Assembly: GCA_030762935.1 (NCBI GenBank)
Contig: CM060887.1
Span: forward strand, 16,298,501-16,362,500
Origin: Hymenopus coronatus
Lineage: Eukaryota; Arthropoda; Insecta; Mantodea; Hymenopodidae
Direction of reading: 5' to 3'
DNA length: 64,000 nt
Numbering within the stretch: position 1 is the first letter of the stretch; the number at the start of each line of letters is the position of its first letter. Position numbers and translations under genes: made by a program. The notes beneath the pieces are model-generated. The model was not told the DNA's origin. It saw only the letters and a list, made by a program, of their open reading frames with translations, and searched no databases. Positions 45,425-56,451 of this stretch are shown one piece after another.

Positions 45425-45692
45425 AGCCGCCGAAAATTGAATTTTATTTATGGACTCTAACTGGTGCGCTTCTTAGCGTCCCATTCAATATTGGGCTTAG
45501 TTTGCTGAGAGGCTTCTTTACTAGGCATCTTTTACGATGCTAAATCTACGACACGGGGCCCACGGTTTACTTCCCTTCCGAAGGAAGCCATGCCATACGC
45601 CTGAAAAAAAATCCATCGTCCTCCGCCGGGTTTTAATCCACGACCTTGGGTATATGAAGTCAGAATGGTAACCACCTCACCATGGAGGGCGA
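45425..45692 (-). mobile_element. tRNA-derived SINE, type B
   Basis: Minus strand reads CGCCCTCCATGGTGAGGTGG, GGTCGTGGATTAAAACCC, GGAAGTAAACCGTGGGCCCC, TGTCGTAGATTTAGCATCG and GGGACGCTAAGAAGCGCACC, ending at TAAATAAAATTC. It lies against the start of the next HINE-like copy. Confidence 0.75.
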
Positions 45693-45694
45693 TT

Positions 45695-46286
45695 CTTCTT
45701 CTCTGAGAGAAGTATAAAAACTTTATAATTGAAAGCAATAACAAGGAATATATTAGAAACAGTTATCTCCACGAAAAAAATGTACCTATATGACATAAAT
45801 TGTGTGTTTTATCGTGATCCGCATTTTTTGAGTAGTAAGTGTTTGTCTATATTTTACATTTAACAGTTACGCAAAATTCAATAAAAATCATCCAAAATAA
45901 AGATGTCTTTAGAGGCTATTCCCAGAAAATTTAAGATATACATTTTATTTGCATGTAAATATCTTAAATATAATATATTTTAATGAAAATTGCAGAGCCA
46001 TTGTTGAGAAAATAACAATTTTCAGAAAATGTTCCATGTATAGGGTAGTTTAGGGTGGGTGGGCGGATTTTTATGAAAATCTTTGGGTCACAACCTTGGA
46101 AGTTTTGTATTTAATGGTCTTTGAGCTATCCTGTCCGCACACACACACACAAACACACACACACGCACCTTTTTCCAAAAAAGCTTTTTTTGGATTCAGG
46201 GGGACCCAAAACATGTATTTCTGGTGAAATATTCGTATCGAATTTTCGGGTGCAATATAATACCCTCTCTATACACTATGAAGGGG

Positions 46287-46290
<4 letters not shown>
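45695..46290 (-). mobile_element. HINE-like repeat, 5' truncated
   Basis: Begins at GAGAGAAGTATAAAAACTTT (first ~200 bp of consensus missing), then TAGAGGCTATTCCCAGAAAA, GGTAGTTTAGGGTGGGTGGG, (CA)n at 46138-46162, GGACCCAAAACATGTATTTC and a shortened hairpin ending AGGGGAAAGTAAAA followed by ~28 A. Confidence 0.75.
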
Positions 46291-46318
<28 letters not shown>

Positions 46319-46332
46319 TGAGTAATAGCACG

Positions 46333-46384
46333 AGTGAGTTCGATAGCCGCCATTGTCTTAAGTAACATCGAACTCACAAGTGGT
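46333..46384. repeat. Short perfect hairpin
   Basis: GTGAGTTCGAT (46334-46344) and ATCGAACTCAC (about 46367-46377) pair over 11 bases around a ~22-base loop containing AGCCGCCATTG. Function unknown. Confidence 0.5.
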
Positions 46385-46497
46385 TTTGGTTAAGACTACT
46401 TGTTTACAAACAATATTGTGAATCGCAAAAACAACATTTAACTGAGCTGATTGTAATGTGTTAACGTAGCAGGCCTTCAATGCATTCTAAGAAAGTA

Positions 46498-47322
46498 TTC
46501 TTCGTATTTTTTACTTTTTCTACACGTACTATATACATAGTGTACAGAGAAGGTGTTGCACTCTACCCAAAAATTCGATACCGAGATTTCACCGGAAATA
46601 TATGTTTTAGCATCCCCTATATCCAAAAAGCATTTTTAGAAAAAGGTCCGTGTGTCTGTGAACACAATAACTCAAAAACGAAAAGTCGGTAAAATGCCAA
46701 ACTTGGTATTTAAGTTTAGTATCTTCCAGGGATGCGACACGAAGATTTTGAGAAAATCCCCCCACCCCAAACCACCCTTTACATGGAACTTTTTTTCAAC
46801 TTTTTTATTTTCTTAAAAATGGCTCTAACGAGTTTGATTAAAATATCGTATATTAATTGCCTGACAAATAAAATGCATATTTTGAATTTTCTGGGAATAG
46901 CTTCTGAAGACTACTTTATTCTGGATGAATTTTACGGAATTTTGCATAACTGCTAAACTGCAGAGCACGTTAAAACACTCAATTTATGTTATATACACTT
47001 CTTTTCATGGAGTTGGTCGTTTTTGAGATATTCCTTGTTTTTGGTTTCACCTTTAAAAAACACTCTTTTCTCATTCAGGAATTTGCCAGCTCCTCTCCAT
47101 ACAAACAAAGGAACTTCAGTCAAATAGCAACCAGCTTTTGACTATCACTTTAACCTATGGTACTCCCTTATTTGACTTCTACTTACAAGGAAGTAAGTAA
47201 TAAGTCTATTTCTGCTAATTTTATCTCGATTAGCATGAAGTAAATAGAGGCATACGTTTTTTTTACAATACTTTGTTGCAGAGATGTAGAGAAAGTCATG
47301 TGAATGGAACACGGTAGATTTT
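46498..47322 (+). mobile_element. HINE-like repeat, near full length
   Basis: Starts TTTTTTACTTTTTCTACACG with hairpin TACTATATACATAGTGTACA, then CAAAAATTCGATACCGAGAT, TGCCAAACTTGGTATTTAAG, GATTTTGAGAAAATCCCCCC, TGGGAATAGCTTCTGAAGAC, ACAAGGAAGTAAGTAATAAG and ends GTGAATGGAACACGGTAGAT. Confidence 0.85.
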
Positions 47323-47324
47323 TA

Positions 47325-47705
47325 GCTTTCAATCAGAAGCAGTTGCGAATCAGCTTCGATAATTTTTGCAAGTTTTGCGAATCATGCGCGACAATCCCAT
47401 TATGATAAAATATTTCAGTGAGAGCCTACCGTGAGTGCTTCAGACTGACAAGGCTGTGAATTGGATTGGTGAACATTGAAGTAAAATAGGCAATAAAAAG
47501 CTGTTGCTTCGAAACGAAAACAAAAAAACACATTGAAGAGACGTTTAGGTATATAAAACTGCAATTACTTCCACTCGCATTCATTTATCAGAAAATTTAT
47601 AAACCCAATTGAGTACAAATGTGTACATCAACAATTTTCAGAAGAAGAAAATTAAACAGATTATGAATCTCAGAACAAAAAATGTTATCCATGGAATGCA
47701 TGAAT
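47325..47705. other. Spacer between HINE-like copies, nothing recognised
   Basis: Unremarkable intergenic sequence. Confidence 0.35.
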
Positions 47706-47706
47706 T

Positions 47707-48328
47707 TTTACTTTCTCTACACGCATTATGTACATAAGGTATAGACAAGGTATTGTAATGCACCCAAAAATTCTATATCGAGATTTCACCGGGAGTACAT
47801 GTTTTGGGTCCCCCTGAATAATAAAAAAAACACATTTTAAGAAAAAGGTGCGTGTGTGTTTCTGTGGACAGCATAGCTTAAAAACAAAAAAGACCGCTGG
47901 TATTTAAATTTGGTATTTTCTAAGGATCCGGCACGAAGATTTTCAAGAAAATTCTCCACCCCCAACTACCCTTTACATGGAACCTTTTTGGACATTTTGA
48001 TTTTCTCAAAAATGGCTGTAACGATTTTAATTAAAATATCGTATACTAAAGATATATACCTGAAAAATAAAATATATATCTTGAATTTTCTGAAGGCTAT
48101 TGTATATAAATTTTACGGAATTTTGCATAACTAGTTAACTGTAAGAGATAGACAAAAGCTAACCTAACAAAAAATTCAGAATTCGAACACAAAATTTGTT
48201 GTATATACTTTTTTCATAGAGTTGATCATTTTTTAGATATTCCTTGTTATTGATAAGCATAGGCTTTTTCACAATAATTTGTTGCAGAGATGTAGAGAAA
48301 GTCTTGTGGATGGAACACATCAGATTTT
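47707..48328 (+). mobile_element. HINE-like repeat with internal deletion
   Basis: Starts TTTTTACTTTCTCTACACGC, hairpin ATTATGTACATAAGGTATAG, then CTCCACCCCCAACTACCCTT, and AGTTAACTGTAAGAGATAG. About 200 bp between TTCCTTGTTATTG and ATAAGCATAGG is missing; ends GTGGATGGAACACATCAGAT. Confidence 0.8.
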
Positions 48329-48329
48329 T

Positions 48330-49468
48330 TTCTACATTTTTGTTTATCCAGGTTTCTTTTACAAAACATAATAACATAAACTAAACTAATTCTGAAATTC
48401 GTGGACCAGAAGGGGCTGATGGCTGAGCTTTGTTTTCTAAATTTTTGTTACTAGGGTTTTAATTTTTTTTTGTATATATTAAAAAGTTGTATTATAAATA
48501 GAGTAAGAAGCAGTAGTTTGACAAGCATTTCATTTCGAAGGTATATTAGTTTTCGACGTATTGCATTTTATTTTTTGAAAATGTATCATCTTCCAAAATC
48601 AATATTTTCACAATGTTTAATTAAAATAAGCAGAGGCATGTTTAGAGAAACTACATGTACTGAATTTGTAATGTGTTTACTACAAAACAACTATAAATTG
48701 TGTAAACTGCAAATTGTTCAAGTATAATAGCAAATTCAATACTTAATAATGCAGTGTAATTAACAGGAGCGCCGCATGGATATAATTGAAATCTGCCCTT
48801 ATGAAACATTGAAAGGACATGTGTACGTGAGACTGGTCCACAATGAGATACTGTAATATTACCATCCAGTAGGTTTCATCAGACACACCTGGAATCAGTG
48901 ACTTAACATTTCTTCAATACAACTGTGCTCCATATTTCTTAACTATCAAGTTATTAGCCATCTCATTGTCTGCTGTCGTGGAGTAAGCTGTTGCGCGGTA
49001 CAAAATAGTTATTTATTTAACATAATCATTTATATTAATATATTCGAAGAGAATCATAACTGTATGAATAAAATATTTTGGTAACTAGAGTCAGTGCATC
49101 TGAAACGTGTGTACATTTTTATCAACAAATAGGAGGATCTTTCGTTTTAAACCTGTCCTCAAGATGACATAAGCTAGGGAGGTGAGCGGACAGATACATA
49201 GCAGCGTTGCAAAGTTATAAGAAGGAAGGCTTAGAATTATACAAGAGTGCGTTTTGTTTACATGGTCGCACCGCAGGTACGAAGATTCTAACATGATAGA
49301 TTTAAAGTTGACGAATGTAGCGCAGTAAACCAGCTCTACGATCCCTTATTCCGAACTTCAAAATACTCATTTTGTTACTGCGTTTCTACTCTATAGGTAT
49401 CAGAACATCGTTTTTCTTCTTCCAGAGTACTAAAGAACTTCATTTCGAATTTCTCTTAGGGTGAGTTA
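48330..49468. other. No recognised gene
   Basis: AT-rich DNA; an 85-codon plus ORF at 48470-48727 has composition like its AT-rich surroundings and no recognisable domain. Confidence 0.35.
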
Positions 49469-49469
49469 T

Positions 49470-49610
49470 CAGATAAGTTTTTTTTTTTCTTTCGGAGTTT
49501 TCCCTTATCCTGAGAAGAATGTTGAGTAACTTTAAGCTGCATGGATCCCGAGATCATTTCAGCATCGTTATCACCGATTTCATTGATCGTCCGATTTGAC
49601 CAGCCTGCTT
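49470..49610 (+). mobile_element. tRNA-derived SINE, type C, 3' part
   Basis: TTCGGAGTTTTCCCTTATCC, TGAGAAGAATGTTGAGTAAC, TTTAAGCTGCATGGATCC, CATCGTTATCACCGATTTCA and GTCCGATTTGACCAGCC match the body of 60190-60405. The head is missing. Confidence 0.7.
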
Positions 49611-50104
49611 AAAGGACGTTAATCTACCAAATAAAAAAGGTCAGAATACCTGAAGGTTATTGTTAATCAAAAATGCATTGTTAAACGAACTGTTATTATT
49701 ATTTATTATCATTATTGTTATTATTACGACACGCACGTTAGTTGCACATTATGAGATAATTGACTCATCACAATCCGATAAAAACTGTTTTAATGTTATT
49801 TTCGTTATGAACAGATAATGGAACAAGAAGAAAATGTCTTTCGTTGTCTCTCAAGCACCAACGTCACACTTCTTAGGATGTAATTGACTTACTGCAATGC
49901 AACAGGCGCCAATCTTAGTGTTAATTTTAGAATGTCGTATACGGGGTGAGTTTCAAGTACAGGGAGTGATTCCTGACTGCAAATGGAAAGTTTTCCTGTG
50001 TCCGAAAATGCTGAGTTTCCACGGTAGATGGCACTGAAGAACCACATGAAAGAAAGAGCCCTGGCACATAGTACATGGCCTGGATCCATCCATGTCACAA
50101 CAGG

Positions 50105-50310
50105 CGTTCAAAGTGGCCTCATGGGATTTTGGACGTAAAATTCCTTAGCATGTCTTTCTTCAGAAATGAAGTAAAGCGGTTGGTCCAGTGTCATAGATTT
50201 ACGGCACGTTAAACAACCTCAAGCCTGATAAAGAGGCTTCCGAGCACGCCCAATATAAAATGGGACGCTGAGCTTCACAGCAGTTAAAGAGAGTCCATAA
50301 ATAAAACAAT
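50105..50310 (+). mobile_element. tRNA-derived SINE, type B, head lost
   Basis: Begins around GGGATTTTGGACGTAAAATT, with GTAAAGCGGTTGGTCCAGTG, GATTTACGGCACGTTAAAC, AACCTCAAGCCTGATAAAGA and AAAGAGAGTCCATAAATAAA. Confidence 0.75.
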
Positions 50311-50577
50311 TTAGTTTAATTTACACCAAGTTGGGTACCAATTGCCTGGAGCTTGTACCAGGATTGTTCTCCATATCGTGGAGACCGTGTTCTTCCACAT
50401 TTGATGCATGCACAGTTCACGGCCGCCCTTAACTTCGTGTGTCTCAAAGGCCAGATGCTCACACAAACGCCGAGAAATAGCTCCAAATGGTGTGTGATGT
50501 AGGTAGTGCTATGGCTCAGAGCATCCGTGCTGCTTCTGACCGTTTCCACCTGCTTAACCATATACGAACTTCATCTC

Positions 50578-50772
50578 GTCTTGTTCCTGGATCCTTCGGA
50601 AGGGAAGTAAAGCCGTGGGTCCCGTGTCGTAGATTTACGGCACGTAAAAAACCTCAAGCCTGATAGAGAGGCCTCTGAGCAAAATTAAGCGGTCTTTCAC
50701 GCCCAACATAGAATGGGACGCTGAGAGCCACAGCAGTTAAAGAGCGTCCATAAATAAAACGCCATTTAATTT
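50578..50772 (+). mobile_element. tRNA-derived SINE, type B, head lost
   Basis: CTTCGGAAGGGAAGTAAAGC, GTGTCGTAGATTTACGGCAC, AACCTCAAGCCTGATAGAGA, AATGGGACGCTGAGAGCCAC and AAAGAGCGTCCATAAATAAA precede an ATTT/T-run end. It lies 270 bp from another truncated copy in the same orientation. Confidence 0.8.
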
Positions 50773-50959
50773 TTTTTTTTTTTTCGTTCCTGGAATGAAT
50801 ACCGTTCTACGTTGCTTAAATCACACTATCTGCAACACACAATACGTACACTGCAATGTTGTCAGTGCCATCTATGTGGTAACCATGCATTTCGGGACAC
50901 AAGCGATATGAACTTTGTGCTCCATTTCCAGTAGATAAGTAATCACCCCCTGAAGTTTG

Positions 50960-51610
50960 TCGGTAAATTTAAAACTTACTCTGGATCATCTCATTTAATG
51001 AACCTCTCCCCGGTCTTCTCAACTGTGAAATTTCTTTTTCAACTCCTATTTTTGTTTCAGAGATATTTGTGGTGGAATTTTTAGGTGAATCATCCGCTAA
51101 GTACGTCTTATGAACGTTCTCAATGCTCACAGTTCTTGAGCATTACCTGTGTTGTTTTATCGTCGACGGTAGAGATAGTCATAACTAACAAATGCGCGCG
51201 CTCGTAAAAGAATTATTAGCAGAATGGTACAGGAAGTGATATATTGCGCAATATACACAGTTTATTTTATAGGCTTACATCAGTAGCAGGTCGGTATTGT
51301 TCCTGTGTATGGAATTGATCCCTCTATCAGGTCAAATTACTTGGAGTTATTGGACGGTTTATGAAGTTTGAAGGTGACTATGATCCTGCTTAGTTTGGAC
51401 TAATGGGTATCAGTAGTCAGGTCATGTTAGGGCTTTCATCTGATTTTGCTCACACGTGATCAAGGTTAAACATACCACTTATCTCCAGAACGGAAAAACT
51501 TGGGTCATTAAAACCTTATGAACAAGAACAGAGAAAAATAACCTGTATGCCTGTGTTAAACAACAGCAGACTTTTTAATCACCAAATTATATATAATAAA
51601 CACCATTATC
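50960..51610. other. No recognised feature
   Basis: Intergenic sequence without supported features. Confidence 0.35.
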
Positions 51611-51611
51611 A

Positions 51612-52455
51612 AATAGCTGTGTTCAATTCACATGATTTTCTCGACATATTATTGTTACAAAATATTATTCCTTTACCTACATCGTGGTAATCGAAATAAA
51701 CAATAGCAATAGAGAACAAATAAGGTAATGTATTATAGCCAATTCTTATAAAAAGCTGGTCGCTATGTGAAACAATAGAAAATCGGTTTGATTTGCGCGA
51801 CCAGGAGTAAAAGAGATGAAGCGAATTATGATCTCCCGTTTGAGAAAAGTTTAAGCAGCTTAAAATTGAAACCAATAACAGGGAATATCTCGGAAAAGGT
51901 TAACTCTACAAAAAATGTATTTGACATAAATTGTGTGTTTTAACGAGATCTACATTTTTTGTGTCGTAAGGTTTTATCTACCTGTTACGGTTTACCAGTT
52001 ATGCAAAATTCATCCAGAATAAAGAGGTCTTCAGAGGCTATTCCCAGAAAATTCAAGATATACACTTTGTTTGCCATGTAAATATCTTTAAAATGCGGTA
52101 TTTCAATCAAAATCGTTAGAGCCAATTTTAATCAAAATCAAACTTTCCAATTTTTTTTCCAATTAAGTCTGCTATGAGGGATTTTCTTGAAAATATTTGT
52201 GTTGTATACTTGGAAGATACTGAACTTAAATACCAAATTTGGTATGTAATACTTATATACCAATATCCTTTCTTTTTTTGAGCTACACTAAAGACGCGCG
52301 CGCGCACACACACGCACACACACCTTTTATTAAACTACTGTTTTGTATTCAGGGGACCTCAAAACATATATTTCCGGTGAAATATCGAATTATTGGGTTT
52401 GATAATCATAATGTCCTATATTACATATATAAAACTTGCTACACGCAGTAGGGAA
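51612..52455 (-). mobile_element. HINE-like repeat, near full length
   Basis: Starts AGCTGTGTTCAATTCACATG (TGTTC-x-ATTCACATGA), then CAATAACAGGGAATATCTCG, TGTGTGTTTTAACGAGATCT, TTCAGAGGCTATTCCCAGAA, AATACCAAATTTGGTATGTA, a CGCGCG/CACACA tract (52295-52322) and TATTTCCGGTGAAATATCG; the hairpin end is replaced near 52400-52455 by GCTACACGCAGTAGGGAAAG. Confidence 0.8.
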
Positions 52456-52459
52456 AGGA

Positions 52460-53028
52460 TAACCTCCCTTATGAAACAGTTGGCTTAATTTTTTTTTTTT
52501 TTTTTTTTTTTTTTTGAAATCCGCACAACAATGTTGAACGATTTTATGGTATTTAATCCTACGACTGCGTACATCCAAAAGCAGCTAGAAAATACTGGAG
52601 TCCGTACGAGTTTTATAGCTCTTTTAATTTGTTCTTGGAATATACTCTCAAGAGTTCTGAAACACGTTATTTTTCCTTCGGCAAATTTCCAACCTGTCGC
52701 AAAATTCGGATATTGAGGTCACCTCAACAAAAGCAGTGATGCCATGTCTTATAGTCAAGATGATTCTAAACTGGTAATTAGTATTATAATAATTATATGA
52801 AGAAGAAGCTGCTTTGATGAGGAAAGTTTACATTTTCCTTAAGCCACGAAGTACGAAACTTTCTGTGACAATTTAGCTCAAGTATTAAAGTGCCAATGCA
52901 GTGGCCTTGATTAGGCAATTTCAACTATCGCGATCATCTGGCGAGCGATATTGTTGAAAATCCACGTTGAGCCTTACTAATATTAATTTTTTGTATACCA
53001 CTGTTTAAGAATATAATTTAAACTTATC
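52460..53028. other. No recognised gene
   Basis: A T-run of about 26 follows the HINE-like copy (52489-52515). The rest shows no supported feature. Confidence 0.35.
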
Positions 53029-53029
53029 G

Positions 53030-53285
53030 ACGGCCTCCGTGGTGGAGTGGTCAGCGACTTTTCATCCGAAGGTCTCAGGTTCGATTCCCGGCTGGGGCGG
53101 GGATTTTTTCTATAACAAGAATTATTCTCTATCCCCCACAAAATTAGGAAGTATGAATGTGAGAGTGAATGTGCTTTGTTTAGTAATATAGCACGATTAA
53201 CCAGATGTTCTAAACCTACAGTTGTTTCACAAGTCAAAGCCCCCGATATGACTATTGAAGTTAAAGGGGGCTTGCTATACAATTA
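53030..53285 (+). mobile_element. tRNA-derived SINE, type D, reference copy
   Basis: Head GGCCTCCGTGGTGGAGTGGT, B box GGTTCGATTCCCGG, GGGGCGGGGATTTTTTCTAT, AGAATTATTCTCTATCCCCC, AGGAAGTATGAATGTGAGAG, AAAGCCCCCGATATGACTAT, GGGGGCTTGCTATACAATTA and an A-rich end. The most complete member of its type in the window. Confidence 0.85.
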
Positions 53286-53345
53286 AAAATAAAAAAAACT
53301 TATCGCAGTTGATGTTCTTTCTTTGAAATCTTGTCGCACCTGACG

Positions 53346-53850
53346 TTTGTTACATGACAAATAAAATGTTTATCTTGAATTTTCTGGGAATAGCCTCTTA
53401 AGTCTACTTTATTCTGAATGAATTTTACAGAATTTTGCATAACTGCTAAACGTAAGAGATGGACAAAAACTTACCGCACAAAAAAATGTAGAGTACGTTA
53501 AAACATACAGTTTATGTTATATAAATCTTTTTCGTGGAGTGCATCATTTTTTAGATATTCTTTGTTATTAGTTTCAGATTTAAAAAACATACTATCTCAT
53601 ACGGGAATTTGCCAGCTTCTGTCCATACAAACAAAGAAACTTGTCACATGACATCCAGCTTTTGACTATCACTTTAACCTATGATTTTCCCTTATTTCCC
53701 TTATACTTACAAGGAAGGAAGTAATAAGACTATTTTGTTATGTTTTTCTAGATTAGCATGAAGTAAATAGAACCATAAGCTTTTCAATAATAAGTTGTTG
53801 CAGAGATGTAGAGAAAGGCATATGGATAGAACACATCAGATTTTTATCGT
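53346..53850 (+). mobile_element. HINE-like repeat, proximal half missing
   Basis: Begins at TTACATGACAAATAAAATG, the middle of the consensus, then TTCTGGGAATAGCCTCTTAA, CGTAAGAGATGGACAAAAAC, CTATCACTTTAACCTATGAT and ends GGATAGAACACATCAGATTT. Confidence 0.8.
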
Positions 53851-54025
53851 TGTTATCTATACTCGTACATTGGGTGCAGGGATGGTCGGCCATATCATAA
53901 TTCAGGTGGCAGTGGAGAAAGGGGGGGGGAATCGGTAAATAAACATGGTCGAATGCGTCGTCTACCATTTAAGAACTAATGTGAATATTACCATCATAAC
54001 TTGATAAAATCTCCCTTGCTATATA

Positions 54026-54915
54026 CAGGGTTACTACAAAAGAAATAGACAACTTCAACTGCCTGTAAAACAAAAACTATTAGAGACAGCAACCTAATTA
54101 TTTTGGAGGTATGTTCAGAAACTCTCAAAGTTTCGTTTGTTACTATTGGTAACGCTGTAGTGTTTTGTTTGTTGTTGCAGAAGCTGAAATGGCGGAAAAT
54201 CCTGTGGAAAAGGCATATTACGTGTTGGAATTTGCTAGAACGCAATCAGCAACTGTTGTCCAACGACATTTTAGAACACGTTACCACAAAACTCCACCGA
54301 CTAGACAGTCAATCTACGACTGGTATAGAAAATTCGAGACAGCGGGATGTTTGTGCAAAGGGAAGAGCTCGGGAAGACCAAGAGTTTCGGAAGAAAACGT
54401 TGAACGTGTTCGTTCGTTCTGCCTACATAAGAAGCCCACAGAAATCGACATCTAGGGCAAGCATGCAATTACAAATTCCACAGCAAACTGTATGGAAAAT
54501 CTTGCGGAAGCGACTGCACATGATGCCTTACAGATTACAGATGTTGCAGTTTCTGAGTGAAGAAGATAAGGTCATACGGCATGACTTTTGCATTGACATG
54601 TTGCGACATGATGAAGACGATGCTGGTTTTTGTGAGCGCATCATTTCATTTTTGTGGTAACGTGTTCTAAAATGTCGTTGGACAACAGTTGCTGATTGCG
54701 TTCTAGCAAATTGCAACACGCAATGTGCCTTTTCCACAGGATTTTCCGCCATTTCAGCTTCTGCAACAACAAACAAAACACTACAACGTTACCAATAGTA
54801 ACAAACAAAACTTTGAGAGTTTCTCAACATACCTCCAAAATAATTAGGTTGCTATCTCTAATAGTTTTTGTTTTACAGGCAGTTGAAGTTGTCTATTTCT
54901 TTTGTAGTAACCCTG
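54026..54915. mobile_element. Self-inverted DNA transposon derivative (265-bp arms)
   Basis: CAGGGTTACTAC at 54026 and GTAGTAACCCTG ending 54915 are flanked on both sides by TA. Arms 54026-54290 and 54650-54915 are near-identical inverted copies that include not only terminal sequence but the first ~33 codons of the transposase. The unique centre (54291-54649) continues the transposase only as far as the residues before the first catalytic Asp. So the 3' half of a parental Tc1/mariner-like element has been replaced by an inverted copy of its 5' end, leaving a mobilisable palindrome with intact ends. Confidence 0.85.
54189..54655 (+). pseudogene. Truncated DUF4817/HTH-DDE transposase
   Basis: From the ATG at 54189 the frame gives MAENPVEKAYYVLEFARTQS, then RHFRTRYHKTPPTRQSIYDW, YRKFETAGCLCKGKSSGRPR and VSEENVERVR, the first HTH of the family. 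A frame change near 54415 is needed to continue IRSPQKSTSRASMQLQIPQQ (second HTH), MMPYRLQMLQFLSEED and FCERIISF. It stops just where the catalytic F-S-D-E would begin; the inverted arm follows and supplies a stop at about 54660. No catalytic domain exists. The same N-terminal codons are repeated on the minus strand at 54653-54752. Confidence 0.85.
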
Positions 54916-55164
54916 TATTATAAATTATTAATAGTCTATTTCTCTGAATTGTGTTATCAAATACAATTCGTATTTCCATCTCTTAAGGACACTTGACTCC
55001 CGTCGCTTCGCTCCGGTCGTGAATTATCGACAAGATGAAAACACTCGTGCTATTACTTAAGACTCATAAGTTATGATTATATACTCAATTCAATGAGAAG
55101 ACATCTGTACCATGACTATATGAGTTTGTGTAGATCGTATGGTGTAGTTGGCATTCTGTTATAC

Positions 55165-55345
55165 TGGAGTCGTCCTTCGTGGTCTATGGTAATCTGTTTC
55201 CCAAGGTCGCAGGTTCAAACCCGGCGGAGGGCGATGGAGTTTTTCAGGAGTAAACATCTTTAGCACGGATTCCTTCGGCAGGGAAATACGCCCAATGACG
55301 CTGAGAACCACGTCATTAAAAGAGCGTCTATAAATAAAACTCCAT
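55165..55345 (+). mobile_element. tRNA-derived SINE, type B, internally deleted
   Basis: GTCCTTCGTGGTCTATGGTA head, GGTTCAAACCCGGCGGAGG B box region, GGCAGGGAAATACG, then a jump to ACGCTGAGAACCACGTCATT and AAAGAGCGTCTATAAATAAA. About 100 bp of the body are missing. Confidence 0.75.
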
Positions 55346-55349
55346 TTCC

Positions 55350-56450
55350 TTTGTTAGTGGGGTAGCGTTTTTGCATTTGATGCTGTTCCTTCAAAGCTGA
55401 ACAAGAAGCATTCTGTGTTGCTGAAAAAGTCGCAGCAAACGTGAGTTGCTTAAAAAAAATGTGGGTTTCAATATACCAGAAAAACACAACTTTTACTGGC
55501 TGTAAAGGCATAAACTCATGAGGTGATGGATGCAGATTCAAATCCGAAAGTTTCTAGAATCATGGAATGTCATCACCATTTTTACTGCGAAACAGTTTTG
55601 TTATAAAGTGTTAGTGTCACAACTAATGAGTTACTGGTAAAGATTCGAATTTGTTTCTAGAATCTTAGGACATTTTACTACGAAAAATCTCGTTAAAACA
55701 CACAATTTATGTGAAATGAAATATAAAGCTTTCACAGGGGATCCAGATTTGAAAGTGTTGAGAATATTAACAGGTCCAGATTTGAAAACCGCTAGATTGC
55801 CGAGGTTTTAACTTCTTCTTTTCATTATTGGGATTTTAGCTTCAGAGATCCCTCAGCTATACCCTATCATCGCTCCATAGTCGCGGACTGAATGTGCACT
55901 GCTAGCAATTAACATCGCTTGCTACGCTTTGCGGCTTAGGGCCATAAAAGTTCGTGCTGTTACAGACCTAGTTAATAACAACGCGGTTCTAATGGCAGAA
56001 AAATAGAAGTGCCAAATCTGGATCACATAAGGAAGTAAGTGAGAATAACATATTTTATGTTAAGAATTTCCTTGATTGAATATTTAATTTAAAGATATTT
56101 AAAATACCGGAAATAAAGCGAATATACCTTGGTGTTTTAAATGAAATGGGTATCAGGTTTCAGAACTATGGGCTGTTCCCCGAAATTGCTGATAAAACGA
56201 GTGCCTTCCTATGACATTTTGGTGTAAAACAGGGAAGAGAAGTATTTCAGCAATTTTATTTTATCTTCAGACTTTTAATCTGAAAGCAAATGTACTCTTG
56301 AAAGCGATTGGAATTTCAAACTAGAATATTTTCAACAGGAATCAAGTACAATAAAATGCGCATCAACAGTTTTGCACTAATTATTTTCTGAATCTATTCT
56401 GAAACATATTTCCCTATTATCGCACCATTCTCGAAATGTCACCAATTAAA
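55350..56450. other. No recognised gene
   Basis: A short CGTTAAAACACACAATTTAT segment at 55690-55710 is a HINE-like scrap. Otherwise no supported feature. Confidence 0.35.
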
Positions 56451-56451
56451 G

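Larger units (their letters stand above)
49958..50958. mobile_element. Inverted-repeat DNA transposon remnant invaded by two SINEs
   Basis: About 80 bp at 49958-50037 (CAGGGAGTGATTCC ... TGTGTCCGAAAATGC ... GTAGATGGCACTGA) recurs inverted at 50861-50958 (TCAGTGCCATCTA ... GCATTTCGGGACACA ... AATCACCCCCTG). The interior holds two type B SINEs (50105-50310, 50578-50772) around 50311-50575, whose 81-codon minus frame (KCGRTRSPRYGEQSWYKL) I do not recognise. Length without SINEs is only about 600 bp, so the element is internally deleted. Confidence 0.5.

Noticed and set aside
48470..48727. 85-codon plus-strand ORF
   Set aside because: Low-complexity AT-rich composition and no recognisable domain.
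50316..50561. 81-codon minus-strand ORF between two SINEs (KCGRTRSPRYGEQSWYKL)
   Set aside because: Inside an inverted-repeat transposon remnant and could be part of its transposase, but no family motif was recognised.
53035..53105. Possible functional tRNA gene at the head of the type D SINE
   Set aside because: Continues into the SINE body shared with two other copies; no mature tRNA 3' end or terminator.
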